Source: Daucus carota subsp. sativus
Lineage: Eukaryota > Streptophyta > Magnoliopsida > Apiales > Apiaceae
NCBI RefSeq assembly: GCF_001625215.2
Contig: NC_030385.2
Coordinates: 46,649,598 to 46,713,597, forward strand
Direction of reading: 5' to 3'
Length of the DNA stretch: 64,000 nucleotides
The notes below the pieces were generated by a model that saw only the letters and a program-made list of their open reading frames with translations, was not told the origin of the DNA and searched no databases. Each line of letters starts with the position of its first letter. The first letter of the stretch is position 1. The position numbers were made by a program, and so were the translations under genes. Of the stretch, positions 23,136-34,666 are shown piece by piece.

Positions 23136-23856
23136 TATGTGTAATCTCTCTGAGCATATACGGTTCTGGAGGAATTCGGATTTGCAGGGGATAAAGAAGA
23201 GATTGTCATTGAATTTGTAATCCATTGCAGGACATGTTTTCTGCGCAAACAACTGCAGGAGCTAGCACAATAGGATTCTTCGACAACCAGCTTAACAATT
23301 GTCTTTCTTAAAAATTTGAACAGACGGCTAAATCATTTTTTAATAAGATGCTTACAGCTCAAATGCAGCTCGAATCACTTTAAGCACAGAGATTACACAT
23401 TGTCATTATCTTTACTGTCCTAATAGATGTGGGTACAATGAAACACATAGTTCTGCGAAAGAAATGCATGTTTCGATTTCTAAAATAGACCGGCTTGGCT
23501 AATTATAAAGATCTGCATGGACCATGGTGCATGAGAATTGAGATCATGAAATATTGACAGGGGTTGCTCAATATCCATGCAAGTTGCACCCAATTTATGT
23601 CTGACACGTCACTTAAAAATAAAAATTTGAGTACAGAATTAAAAATACCTAACATTATTTTGAGTACATAATCCATTTTTTCTTTCTTATATTCGATGAT
23701 TAAACCCGTCCATTAATAATATATTAGTTCTTTATATAAACGGTACAAACAAATTATTTCTGACTTATAAAAGCTGGGTTCTTAAGCCGAACCAAAGAGC
23801 ATCCAGCTAGCATAGAGGGAGGAGCTTTTAGTATATATATTACACAGGCAAGTGGC
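23136..23856. other. Intergenic, GRP3 3' flank
   Basis: No gene. About 23715-23800 looks like the right end of the short TIR element family at 2298-2540. The segment 23560-23600 resembles GRP upstream flanks ('ccatgcaagttgca'). Confidence 0.4.
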
Positions 23857-24196
23857 CTAGTTCTGAGGCTTTACTTGAGCGGCTTCTTGATGAGGGCAGA
23901 CCGGCAGGCACCTACCATCGGCGCAATCGATACAATTCGAGGGTTTTAACGTTATAGGGGTTTTTTGCCGGAGATGCCGCTGATGGCTCCCTCAGCTGCA
24001 ATATAAAGGGTTAATATATATTTATGGTGAGGTTAAATATGGAGAGAACAGATAATTAAAGACAGAGACGTAACAATAGTAATTGAGACTTACAATTTGG
24101 AGTAGTTTCAGATAAATCCCTAGCTGTGACTTCTGAACTAATGAGAAGAGCAAAAGCAATGGACAGAGCCAGTAATACCAACATTTTGGAACCCAT
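23857..24196 (-). pseudogene. GRP3, glycine-rich protein pseudogene lacking the Gly domain
   Basis: Exon 1 (24196-24094) encodes an intact signal peptide, MGSKMLVLLALSIAFALLI... ending SETTPN. Splice sites are normal (GTAAGT, TTGCAG) and exon 2 starts at 23995. Reading continues SEGAISGISGKKPL and then meets TAA at 23954-23952, giving only 48 aa. In another frame the ancestral end is still visible: a Cys-bearing segment (CIDCADGRCLPVC) and the tail EAAQVKPQN with its TAG at 23857-23859. The shift falls in an A6C4 run, and the whole glycine repeat is missing. The promoter and TATA box remain, so a short transcript may still be made. Confidence 0.65.
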
Positions 24197-24276
24197 ATTT
24201 GGTTTCAACCTTTTTTTTTCTATGAAATGAAATGCAAGAGCTAGGTGCATGCTGAAATGAATATTGGCATGTTTTT

Positions 24277-24286
24277 CTATTTATAG
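24277..24286 (-). promoter_or_regulatory. TATA box of GRP3
   Basis: CTATAAATAG on the minus strand, about 81-90 bases upstream of the ATG, as in GRP1 and GRP2. Confidence 0.65.
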
Positions 24287-24374
24287 ACGTGGTTTGGTGT
24301 TGGAAAAGACTGTTGAGTCCTCTGCTTCTTCAAACTCTCTGAGTCATGCTCGGTTTACGTCAATGGCTGGCTTA

Positions 24375-24512
24375 GAGCATCTCCAGCAGATAAACTATAT
24401 CATGTCCTAAGCTAAAATTTTGAGAAATATGGACAAAAATTTACTACAGCGGAGTCCCTACTCATTCTCTAAACCTTAAAATTCATTTTTCATTCCTCAT
24501 AAATAGGTAATC
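24375..24512. mobile_element. Fragment of Tourist-like MITE
   Basis: Begins GAGCATCTCCAGCAGA after a TTA and matches the left part of the complete element at 40848-41241, including 'ctcataaataggtaat'. The right end is missing. It lies about 180 bases upstream of the GRP3 start, within its promoter region. Confidence 0.65.
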
Positions 24513-26214
24513 TCATACAGCAGCATTTTGATCTAGATCGATGACCCGCTTGGCAAATTACAAATATCCAAATGCTGCTGCATGAGATTATGACGGGTTT
24601 GCTCGATATTCATGCAACTACAACTTCAGGCAGAAAATGTTAAATTCACATTCCACAAGGTCTCTTAATCAACCTTTCTTCCTTGTGTGGTCCAATGAGT
24701 CGATAGCGTTTCAGTGATCTAATTTCTCACGGCGAAACGATGATAAGAAACTATATGCACGTATGCTTCTTCTTCGTCCATATAATCTATTCTTCCTTGT
24801 CTTAACTAAGATTTTTTTTGTTCTTTGAAAAGTCAGAAAGATTACAATTCCACAAAAACAAACAAAACTCTTGCAAAGTATTGGACTTATCCTCGGTAAC
24901 GAGAAGAAAAACACAACATCTTTCCGGCATACTAGCTCCAGCTCCGGAGTCGGAATAAATAAAACTGCGACATACGGCTCGAATCTATTTAAGCACAGAG
25001 ATTACACATTATCATTATTATTGCTTTTCAATGACATCAAATTAATGTGAATTTTGCCTTCTGTTTAAAACTTAATAGTTAATATACTCCAGTAAACTAT
25101 ACAGTCTCATCCAGATTGTTGCACTCCTTAGATTTGATCTAGCTTAAAACAACTGCACAGTGATTTCATTTTAGTCTGAAATATAGCAAAGACATTATGA
25201 TACTGAACATATCGTTATATAAGTTGCGTAAAACTATTCAAATCCGTGTAGTACAATCTTGATTATCACCAACTGATAACCAGAAATCAAAAATTCCATT
25301 ACTTTCACGGAAAGAGGGCATAGAGAATAAGAGAAAGAGAGATCCAAGATAGCATTGGTTCCCACAAATTACAGAAGTAACGTCTGGTGCAAAATCATAT
25401 ACTACTCTGTCCCAATTGAATTGTATACGTTTGTGACAGAATGATTGACACGTATTTTAGAATTCTTTTGAGTTTCAAAAAAAAAAAAAGAATTCGTTTG
25501 AAATATAGTTTCATAAATTATTTTAAAATTTTCTCTCCTTTGAATAAAAGTTTGATGTTCAAATTTTTATTTAGAAATAAAAAAAATTAAAAATTAGCTA
25601 TAGAACTATATTTTAGCACTGATGCATAACGGGACAAAAATTGTGGTGGTGCAGAGACTATCCACCATAGAAAATGCTGAACAATTAGTCAATCTAGAGC
25701 ATGTAACAACATGAATCAAGGAGACTTCCAGTTCAGATTTTGTTCTGAATCCTGAGTGCATCTATCTCTTTTGTACAACACAGTATTTCTCCCTTAACCA
25801 TCCCAGCCACAATCAAAAAGAGAGTAACAGCGCATATAAATCATTGGAAAAAGCGATCATTCGAAGTAAGTCTCTGCATGCTTAGGGTTCGTGTTTTTCC
25901 TTGGCCTTTTTTGAGCAAATCACCCGTGCATACATCTAATCTGCTGTCACGTTTGCATAATCAATTTCACAAAAATGGGAATTCGGATGAACAAACATGT
26001 GTTAGCACACTGTGTAACAAGGAAACATAACGGTAACATATTAATTAATCAAGGTTTAAAATTGAGTAACATACTGATAAACAATTACACGTGTAAAAGG
26101 ATAGAAAACTGAAATACATAGGTACAAATCATTCCTCGTCATATCAGGAGTGTATAAATCGAGTTAATTGCCTATATTTGTGTATTGTTGAAAAGATTGC
26201 CACTCTCTGCTTGG
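24513..26214. other. Intergenic between GRP3 and the receptor kinase
   Basis: The block at 24600-24960 (with 'cttcgtccatataat' at about 24773) is shared with the upstream regions of GRP5 and GRP6. A degraded MITE-like stretch runs 25403-25637. The rest is the 3' flank of the kinase gene. No gene seen. Confidence 0.5.
25403..25637. mobile_element. Degraded Stowaway-like MITE, family B
   Basis: Starts ACTCTGTCCCAATTGAATTG and ends near 'aacgggacaaa'. It shares with 14569-14819 the order of words from a 'gtatacgttt' start through a 'gacacg' motif to A-rich arms. Ends are eroded. Confidence 0.45.
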
Positions 26215-29200
26215 TTACTGTATGAGCTGCAGAAGTTTTTCTCTTGCCACATGTAACTGTTTAATAGCGACGCCAATGTCAATGCGATTTTGTGGCATCT
26301 CTTGTGAACACAATATCCCCACTTCATATATTGAACCCAGGCATACCTCCATGGAAGCTCTGTTGTTCGCGGCCAAGCCATGTTCTTCCTGGTCTAGTAA
26401 AATCCTTGGGTCGGTAATGTCAATTACTTTATATGGGAGTGCGTTCCTCACATACTCATGAAGATTACTACCATCACTGCATTCTGTAGGCCGTTTTCCT
26501 GAGAAAAATTCTAGTAGAAAAATTCCATAGCTATACACATCACCTTCTGTAGATATCTCCCCGCCCATTCCATACTCTGCATAAGTTTTAAATAACGTTA
26601 ATTCAGAAATTTAAGTAAAATGTAGGTGTCCTCTAACTCAATAGTAGAGGAATACTAAACATTGATGAAAAAATTTAGTATCAAATGTCACCTGGAGGAA
26701 CATATCCAATTGTTCCATGTATACTAGTCGAACTCATTTGTGCTTGATTGACATCACTTGTAGAGAAAGAAAACCTCGCCAAACCAAAATCACCGATATG
26801 AGCAACAAAATCCTCATCAAGAAGAATGTTACTTGGCTTTATGTCAGAATGAACGATAGTTGGACTACTGTGATGATGTAGGTAATCCAGTCCCATGGCA
26901 ACATCAATGGAAATATTTAGTCTCTGGAGTAGAGACAAGTTTTCTTTGTTTCCTTGATGGGAAGGACTTGGATGCAACCAGTTCTCCACACTCCCCTTAC
27001 TCATGAACTCAAAAACCAGTGCCTTAAAGTCATTACCCTCAAAATCAGTGCTAGAGCAGGTTGTAATGATTTTGATAAGATTTCGATGACGAATATTCCT
27101 CAAAGCCTCACATTCTGCCAGAAAGCTCTTGCTGGCTCCAGTTACTTCAACTTTCAATACCTTCACAGCAACTAAGTTTTCCGTGACTACGTGTTCCATT
27201 GATTTAAGAACTCCTTTGTAAACAGAACCGTATCTTCCTTCACCGAGCAAATTCTTTGGAGAAAACTCTTTTGTAGCTAGAAAAAGGTCTTTGTACGAAA
27301 TTCTAAGATATGAGTTGTCCTCCAGTATTGGGTTTGGGACAGGGTCATCTAAGTTTCTGGAGTTTCGACGCCGATAACAGATCAAGGCAAGAGATGCTAA
27401 CAAGATACTCAGGGGCACAAAAACTAGGACTAGTACTAATCTCATTGAAATTGTTTTGTTCTTATGAGGGCAATCATGCAAATGCAATTTTGCAATGCCT
27501 CCACAGAGCCTCGAATTTCCAACGACTGAAAAAGCACTAACATTTGAAAATAGACCTGTTTTAGGCACTTCTCCTTCAAGCTTGTTGTGAGACAGGTTCA
27601 GGAAATTAATTAGACGAAGTTCATCAAAGAAACTTGGATTAATATCCCCAGATATATTATTGTTTGAAATATCCAGAAACTCAAGACTTTTCAATTCTTT
27701 GAAAGCAGATGGAATTTTACCTTGAAAAGAGTTTCCTTCCATGTATAATGTCACCAACATTACACAACGACCAAGAGAAGCTGGTATATCTCCACTTAGT
27801 TTGTTGTTCGAAACATCTAATTCAACCAATTGTTTCAAGCTTCCAATGTTGGATGGAAGTGCGCCACTGAGTAGATTTTGAGACAAATTAAGAGAATTAC
27901 AATGGGACAAAAACACAATTTTATCAGGTATTTCCCCTCCAAGCCTGTTGTCAGCAAGGGACAATCTCTCCAGAGTTGAGATGTTAAACAATTCAGCAGG
28001 TATGCTTCCGTTGAGCATATTACCTTTCAACCGGAGTCTAACTAACTGAGTGATGTTCGAAATGGAAGTTGGAATTGTTCCCGAAAGATTGTTCTCTGCC
28101 AAATCTAGTTCGCCTAGTTTTGATAGCTTTCCAATTGATTCTGGAATGGACCCTGTTAATAGGTTGTGATGAAATGAAAGTGTTGAGACATTCACAAGTT
28201 TTCCAATTTCACGTGGTATGCTTCCGTGGATGTGATTTTCGGACAGATACATTTGTTCCACAGCGGAGAGATTCACAATGGAATCAGGAAGCTTCCCCTT
28301 CAGTCCACTGCTTGCAAAGTTTAATCTGCTAAGTTTGGTACAATTAACCAATGAATCAAGAAAACTCAAGTCATCATCGCGCCACGTACCATCTCCAAGT
28401 GGATTATCACCGATATTTAGGCACTCAAGTTGCGAAAGGCTGCCCAAATTGTTGGGTATAGGCCCAGTAATCCTGTTTTCTATGATGTCAAAAGTCACGA
28501 GATTGGACGCATTAGCTAGTGATGGAGGAAGCGGGCCTGAAATTCTGTTGCCTCCGGCAATGAAACTTGTCAGCTGAGGAAGGGTGAAGCCGAAATCTGC
28601 TGGAATCGTTCCTTCCAGCAGATTATTCCTGCTTAGATCAACATCAGAGAGGGATGAAATGTTGTATATTTGCAGGGGAATCATTCCTGACAAGCTGTTA
28701 TTTGCGAAAACAAGACGTTCCAATTTTTTGTGATGAGCCACTTCCAAAGGTATATGCCCGTGTAGATTGTTCTCGGATAGATCAAGAACGCGAAGAGATG
28801 ATATATTTCCTATTGAAGGTGGAATTGATCCGGTAAAGCTATTCCCGGCAAGAGTAAAGAAATTAAGCTTAGGCCAAGAAGCGAACTCGGGAAATACTTC
28901 TCCTTGTAGATGGTTATTGCTCAAAGCAATTAATGTGATATCTACACAGCGACTCAAATTGGTAGGCAATTTGCCTTCAAAAGAATTGGACGCCAGGGAA
29001 AAAATTTGTAGGCGCGAAAGTCGACCAATTTCATTCGGGATTAGGCCATGAAAGTTGTTTTCATATAGGCTAAGCACCCTGAGAAACGAGAGATTTCCGA
29101 TATGAGAAGACAATGTGCCCACCAGCTGTTTCGAGCTGAGGTCGAGTTCGGTTACTCTCTGCGAGCTGCATTTAACACCATTCCAGTGACAGAAGTGGAT

Positions 29201-29362
29201 GGAATTGTTCCATGAGGCTAGCGCACCCAATGGATCATGCTCTATCGAAGCATTGAAAGCACGCAGCGCCAGTAGATCAGTGTCATTGTTTGAAAATGCA
29301 AGCAAAGTTGTTTTTGATGTTGCTGAGACCACAAAAAAGAGAATGAGAAATCGGAAGATCAT
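26215..29362 (-). CDS. LRR receptor-like serine/threonine kinase, subfamily XII (Xa21/EFR-like)
   Basis: Exon 1 29362-26692, intron 26691-26577 (GTGACA...TATGCAG), exon 2 26576-26215; 1010 aa, the usual length for LRR-XII. An upstream in-frame ATG at 29437 would add 25 residues; I prefer 29362 because MIFRFLILFFVVSAT then forms a clean signal peptide. Order: signal peptide, cysteine pair CHWNGVKC, about 20 or more 24-residue LRRs, closing pair (CGGIAKLHLHDC, about 620), membrane segment about 641-663, kinase from about 700. The kinase has the loop GEGRYGSVYKG, Lys in VAVKVL (about 734), HSD (about 838-840) and DFG (about 858-860). HSD instead of HRD makes it a non-RD kinase, as is common for pattern-recognition receptors. 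The single intron in the activation segment is at the position typical of Xa21/EFR relatives. It probably senses a microbial or peptide ligand at the plasma membrane; the ligand is unknown. Confidence 0.95.
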
Positions 29363-30084
29363 GGTTTCACAGTAAGAAAAGAGAGAATGGCGAGGGGAAC
29401 AACTGGGTACTACTGGCAGTGGACTTTCATACAGCAAATATAATTTTTATTTGTAACTGCCAAACATAATTCTGAAAACTTTTTGCTAAGAACAAGTGTG
29501 AAATTAAGTCCGAAATTTTATTCTTTGCCCTTGCAGACATTTAAGACTTTAAGTTTGTGTGGTTGCAAGCTTTTGGACTTTTCAAACATCAAAAAATCTT
29601 CATCAAGGCAAGGAAGAATACGTAAAAGAGTTGGTTTATAAAAATTGTATATGGACGAGAACAAATTATATTGGATTATGAATTATGGTCGGTGTCAAAC
29701 TTGAGTTTAAATAATTTTTAATTATTATTATAATATATATTTTTTAATTATACTATCATATTTTTAATATGCTTATATACACTACAGATATATAAATTTT
29801 TTATGTGTTGGTATTTGATTCTATGTTTAAATTTAATTTTCTAAACTAATTATTATCAAATACATGTTATGATATGAATTTAATTCACAATTATGAATTT
29901 TATTTTTGAAAAACTATCATGTTTTTTATAATTTCTAACGAGATGAATAAAAAAGTTTATGACAGTAAAATTATTCCATGATCATCGATTTTGACATGAA
30001 TTAAACAGCTGGACACGCGGTCTAAACCTCTGATACCAAATCTTAAACCTGTATGTAACTAGATCTCACAGTAATATATATTAT
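29363..30084. other. Receptor kinase upstream region
   Basis: Contains the promoter of the kinase gene; no canonical TATA box is certain, although 'aaattatatttgc' (minus) lies about 75 bases upstream. The rest is AT-rich and empty. Confidence 0.5.
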
Positions 30085-30300
30085 ACTCCCTCCGTCCCAT
30101 TTTACATGACCTTGTTTGATTTTCAAGAAAAAAGTAGTAAATTTAGTTGAAAAGTGGATGAAGATGTGGGACCTATCAATATTTAATACTAATAGATTTG
30201 GGATAGTGGAGGAAAGTAGTGGGTGTAATAGTGTTTATTTAATAAAAAAAGAATATAATATAGAGAGATAATGAGTGTAATAATGAAAAATAGTGTTTCA
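30085..30300. mobile_element. Truncated Stowaway-like MITE
   Basis: Begins CTCCCTCCGTCCCATTTTAC after TA, continues with sequence typical of these elements ('aaagtggatgaagatgtggg'), but no matching right end is found. The right boundary is a guess. Confidence 0.45.
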
Positions 30301-31330
30301 AAAATAGTAAGAGTTATAAGTTCATTCTTTTTGTAAGTATATACTGTGCTTGTTTGAACTATGCAGATACTAAGCTCTAATTCATACACAAACAGCTTGA
30401 ATTTTATTGAAGTAGTGGAGAGCATACGGGCCTATTTATTTAACATGTAACTTTTGTTTTTTCTTGATTTGTTTGTATAAATAAGAATAAATATTTTTTA
30501 ATAATCTTAGAATGCTAGTTTTTTACCGGAACTTTTATTTTTTTTCAAATATTTTATTAACTTATTTAATTCTCATTTTTAATCTATTTTTTTATTTTAA
30601 ACAAATTTTTTTTTAAATTCGCAGAAACGGCCCCATAAATAAGGTAATACCAAAACAGAGTTAGCTGCACAACAAGAAAAATTGACTCAATCTACATTTC
30701 TGACAGTTTAAAGAACAAAAAGTTGTTTCCGTGGCTGTATCAGCTTTCTCACATTTCAAAGAACAAAAAATCTTCTTGACTAAAATAAGTCAAAATTGTA
30801 CACTACATGCTGAGGGATTGAAAAATCTATGTAAAATCTTGTGCCAGGAAGTTGCTCCCCCTTTATTGTCAAAGAAAAAGAATTACTATCATTCTCCGGT
30901 CTGGTTGCGCTGTTTTTTGTATTTTATATATGTATATATTTGGTTTTATATTTTTTAAATATAAAATCGAACTATTATATATGTATTTTTGGTAAAAAAA
31001 TCAAAAATTATATTATTCAAGTATGAAAATGTCCCTGAGCTAACACCTCATATTTAATATTAACATAAATTTTTAACAGAAAAGTTATAAACTCATTTTT
31101 TTTTTAAGTCTGCAACTACTTAAAATATTGGTACGAACTATCATTTGACCAAATTTATGAGTTACACAACTGCAATATAGTCACCATTATATATCTAAAC
31201 TTAAGATTATTCGTTACAACTATTAAAGATTATGAAAGAAGGTATAATGATCTGATCATGAAAATGAATCGAAAAAATCATTGAAATACAATTTCAATGA
31301 ACTCTAATTTCTTAGATTAAAATAGACATA
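30301..31330. other. Intergenic, no gene seen
   Basis: AT-rich DNA with short overlapping open frames at 30731-31026 that lack any recognisable domain. Confidence 0.5.
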
Positions 31331-31632
31331 CTCCGTCCTTTTTTACATGTTCATTTTGGAAAAAAAAGCACATACCAAGATAGTATAATTAATTGTCTAA
31401 ACTTTTTCATTAAATACCTCTAATTAATATATTGAATATGGTGGAATACTTCTACTTTATGTCTTGAAAATATGAATTCAACCAAGTTTTAAATAAGTCA
31501 AACCTTGAAAATTGAAATTATGGGGATATATTTGAAAAACTATCATTAAATTAGTTTTGAAAGTATAAATGGACATGTAAATAGGGACAAAAATTATTTT
31601 GAGAATGGACGTGTAAAGAGGGACGGAGGGAG
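31331..31632. mobile_element. Stowaway-like MITE, family A
   Basis: 302 bp with ends CTCCGTCCTTTTTTACATGT / GAGGGACGGAGGGAG and TA on both sides. It matches 4744-5047 in inverse orientation. Non-coding. Confidence 0.85.
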
Positions 31633-31658
31633 TACTGAATTATAATTCTTCCTAACTA

Positions 31659-31901
31659 CTCCCTCCATCCCTCCATCCCAAATTAGATGACCTAGTTGAC
31701 TTTAGGCACGTAACTTAAGGTGCATTGACCGACTAGTTCCCAAATTTATTTTGTTAATTTTTCTTTTGTAAATGAAAATTTCATATTTAAATTTTTATTT
31801 GCAAAAATAAAATTTTAAAAATAAGAAATGTAGCTACGGTAAATGGATTTTAAAGTGTGTGTCTGAAGTCAACGAGTTCATCTAATTTAGTTAGGAGGGA
31901 G
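31659..31901. mobile_element. Stowaway-like MITE, family E
   Basis: 243 bp with ends CTCCCTCCATCCC / TTAGTTAGGAGGGAG, TA-flanked. The inner inverted repeats include 'aaattagatgac' and its complement near the right end. It lies 26 bases from the previous MITE. Non-coding. Confidence 0.8.
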
Positions 31902-32144
31902 TAACAATTATATCCATGGCCATAACGTATTTATTTCTGGAAGGCAGCCGGGAAGTCATGACTTTACAAGGGCATTCCCTGATTGAAGTTAATTGAGAAC
32001 TTGACTGAAATTCATATGACAAGGATACAATGTTATAATCATTCTGAAAGTTTGACCAACAACAGATTAGATGTCAATCAACACATAGTTTATCTCGCTT
32101 GTGTCTCTTATCTTCTGAATTCTGCATGAGACAATTAGAAAGTA
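31902..32144. other. Spacer between MITEs
   Basis: No gene or repeat seen. Confidence 0.4.
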
Positions 32145-32368
32145 CTCCCTCCGTCCCTTTTTATCTGTCCATTTTGGAAAAAAAAAAACACATACCAAGG
32201 AATAATTGATTATATGAACTTTTTCATTAAATACCTCTAATTAATATCTTGAAAATGGTGGAATACCCCTACTTTATGTCTTGAAAACATGAATTCAACC
32301 AAGTTTTAAATAAATCAAGCCTTGAAAATTGAAATTATGGAGATATATTTGAAAAACTATCATTAAGA
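32145..32368. mobile_element. Stowaway-like MITE, family A, right end lost
   Basis: Starts CTCCCTCCGTCCCTTTTTAT after TA and follows 31331-31632 closely up to 'aaaaactatcattaa' and then breaks off. It ends about 335 bases upstream of the GRP4 start codon, so the truncation junction forms part of the GRP4 5' flank. Confidence 0.75.
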
Positions 32369-32609
32369 CTTGTCAACAGAAGTTGTGTTAATAGAATAAA
32401 TAAAATTTTGCATGAAATAAGATAATAATTGAGATGAAATGTTTTAATTGATGTTAATAATGTATATATTGAGGATTAATTTCCATCAAGATTTAACACA
32501 TACTCATTTTAAGAATGTTTCTTATCCAATTTTGTGTACTAATTAATATTTTTATTGAGAATTCAGATGAATACGCGTAAACACGCTGACTCTAACACCC
32601 AACCAAGTC

Positions 32610-32618
32610 TATAAATAG
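32610..32618 (+). promoter_or_regulatory. TATA box of GRP4
   Basis: TATAAATAG, 85-93 bases upstream of the ATG, matching the core promoter of GRP1-GRP3 although this gene is on the opposite strand. Confidence 0.72.
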
Positions 32619-32702
32619 AAAGTGAAACATGCCATTCTTTCTCACCATTCAGCTCTTGCACCTACTTTCATTTCATACAACTACAAAGTTGAAAAAAGAA
32701 AT

Positions 32703-33125
32703 ATGGGTTCTAAAAGTTTCCTACTACTTGCTCTGTGCATTGCTTTTGCTCTTCTCCTTAGTTCAGAAGTTGCAGCTAGACAATTAGCTGAAACTAGGAC
32801 TACGAGTAAGTCTTAATGATTATAAGTACATCTATATCTTTTTTTTGTCTTTATTTTCTTCCTCAGCTCGAACTACATAATTATTGCTATGTCAAAAGAA
32901 AAAGAACCATGCATATACATAAGACTTGCAGTATAGTTTGAAGCTAGCTAATGCCTAACCTTTAAATAACTACTCTGAATTGCAGCTGAGGGAGGTGATT
33001 CAGATGGTGGAGGCCACTACAACCGCGGAGTAGTCGGTGGAAGAGACAGAGCACTCGAAGAGTACAAACCAACGCCCTATAAAACACCAACATGCGTTAA
33101 AACATGTTATGGCATGTGTTGTTAA
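32703..33125 (+). CDS. Secreted glycine-rich protein, GRP4 (tail-less variant)
   Basis: Exon 1 32703-32805, intron 32806-32985 (GTAAGT...TTGCAG), exon 2 32986-33125; 80 aa. The signal peptide MGSKSFLLLALCIAFALLL is followed by ARQLAETRTT. The mature part has little glycine (GGDSDGGGHYNRGVVGG), a Lys/Pro-rich stretch (EEYKPTPYKTPT) and the Cys cluster C-VKT-C-YGM-CC. The paralogues continue with SEAEAKAL..., but here the Ser codon is TAA (33123-33125), and the following bases still spell EAEAKA-PHN before a TAG. So the conserved tail was lost by one base change plus removal of 27 bases. It is the only copy on the plus strand. It is probably expressed, given an intact TATA box and splice sites. 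Confidence 0.82.
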
Positions 33126-33497
33126 GAAGCTGAAGCAAAAGCACCTCACAACTAGCTAGAGGCCACTAGAAGCATATACGTACTTGTAATATTACTAATA
33201 CTTACAAATAAGTTGCAGCACTCAGTACTTACAAATAAAATGCTTGAACTCAAAACAAGCATGTATCACTTGGTGATTTGGATGCACTTATTTTTCCTGA
33301 CTTATTTCGGGAAAAAAAATATATTTATTTAATATTAATTTTTTTATCGAAATAAATATTTGAGAGCTGTACAGCACACTTTATGTTTGTGAAATAAATG
33401 TGTGCTTTAAAGAAAAATACATTTTAATGTATCTTTACACAAATAATTAAATAACTAGCTAGTTTATCACTGAAAATATGATAAACCAGATGGGTTA
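33126..33497. other. GRP4 3' flank
   Basis: The first 30 bases are the former tail codons. The rest is the likely 3' UTR; 'aataaa' at about 33234-33239 could serve as polyadenylation signal. No gene. Confidence 0.5.
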
Positions 33498-33837
33498 TGT
33501 TGGAAACGTGATGGGTTTCTACAAAAATATAGCTAAATTTTAAGTATAACAAACACACATTTTATATATTAAAATGGCAAAGCAAGTTACAATATAAGTT
33601 ACAGTTTTTTTTCCTAACACACAACTAGAGTTTCGGCTCTTTTCTTTTTCCTTTCTGTGTTTTCTATTTCACTCGCTCGGTGTGTTGTAAAAAAGAGCTG
33701 AAGCTCTAGTTGTGTGTTAGAAAGAAAAAGCTGTAGCTTATATTGTAACTTGCTTTGCCATTTTAATATATAAAGTGTGTTTTTGTTATACTTGAAATTT
33801 AGTTATATTTTTGCAGAAACCCATCACGTTTCCAGCA
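33498..33837. mobile_element. Foldback MITE with about 145-bp inverted arms
   Basis: The arms 33498-33645 and about 33690-33837 are inverted copies with only scattered mismatches, starting TGTTGGAAACGTGATGGG and TGCTGGAAACGTGATGGG. The central spacer is only about 45-50 bases. Both ends are flanked by GGTTA (33493-33497 and 33838-33842), a plausible 5-bp target duplication. It has no coding capacity. Transcribed RNA would fold into a long, near-perfect hairpin. Confidence 0.88.
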
Positions 33838-34666
33838 GGTTATGCATCCATCACATTTTTTGACATCTTCTTCATACTTTCCTTTTTGTAATATTTAGAG
33901 CAGAAGTGAGTCCAGCACACCTTTAATTTTCATTATCTAAAAGTCAATTATATCATTTTATTATGTTTTACTTATACGTTTTAACTAGTACAATTGGTTA
34001 TGCTCTGGTAAATTATACAACATCAGTTCTTTGGTGTTGTGGAACTGAATAGTACCGCTGTGCTCTTCCCTACTCTCTTGACCGCGCTCGGCAACTTGTT
34101 ACTTGTTGCTATCGTTGCATACCACACCGCAGTGGATATCATACACTAATACCACCGATAAATACCAATCACCACTTACATATTAAACGCTCATGCCTAA
34201 TATCTTCTACATCGAATAGTTTAATAGCAATTTTCAAAATAAACTCCAGACACGTTAGGACTTAATTTATAAGTAACTTGTAGACAGAAAAATCTGACAT
34301 TCAAATAAACTTATAAGTAACGCTAACAGAGCCATCTTAATACTGTAAATAAAAAGTAAAAACATTCAGAATTCTCTCATTTAATTAACCATGACCTATC
34401 AAAACATAAACCAGATTTACAACCTAACAATATGTATACATGCATCTGAGTCCTTCAATATTACCAGATATTGAAATGACATTAATATTCGTATGGAATA
34501 GGAGCCTGATTCGTCTAGGGACGTAAATCTGGAGTAAAACCGCTACTTGTGATGAAGAATTAGCTATCAAGTACTCCTCTGTGCACCTAGATTGTTTACT
34601 TTAGAGGACGGGAAACTATAAAGAAATGAGAGAGACGAGGGAGTACACATGCATGCGGTCCTCCAC
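33838..34666. other. Intergenic, GRP5 3' flank
   Basis: No gene. The part 34340-34460 matches 36760-36855 downstream of GRP6 ('ccatgacctatcaaa', 'tttacaacctaa'), so it belongs to the duplicated GRP5/GRP6 unit. Confidence 0.55.

Noticed and set aside
26222-29051. Several plus-strand open frames of 60-99 codons
   Set aside because: All are antisense shadows of the LRR kinase.
29363-29437. Upstream in-frame ATG of the LRR kinase
   Set aside because: It would place 25 polar residues before the signal peptide; the ATG at 29362 gives the normal N terminus.
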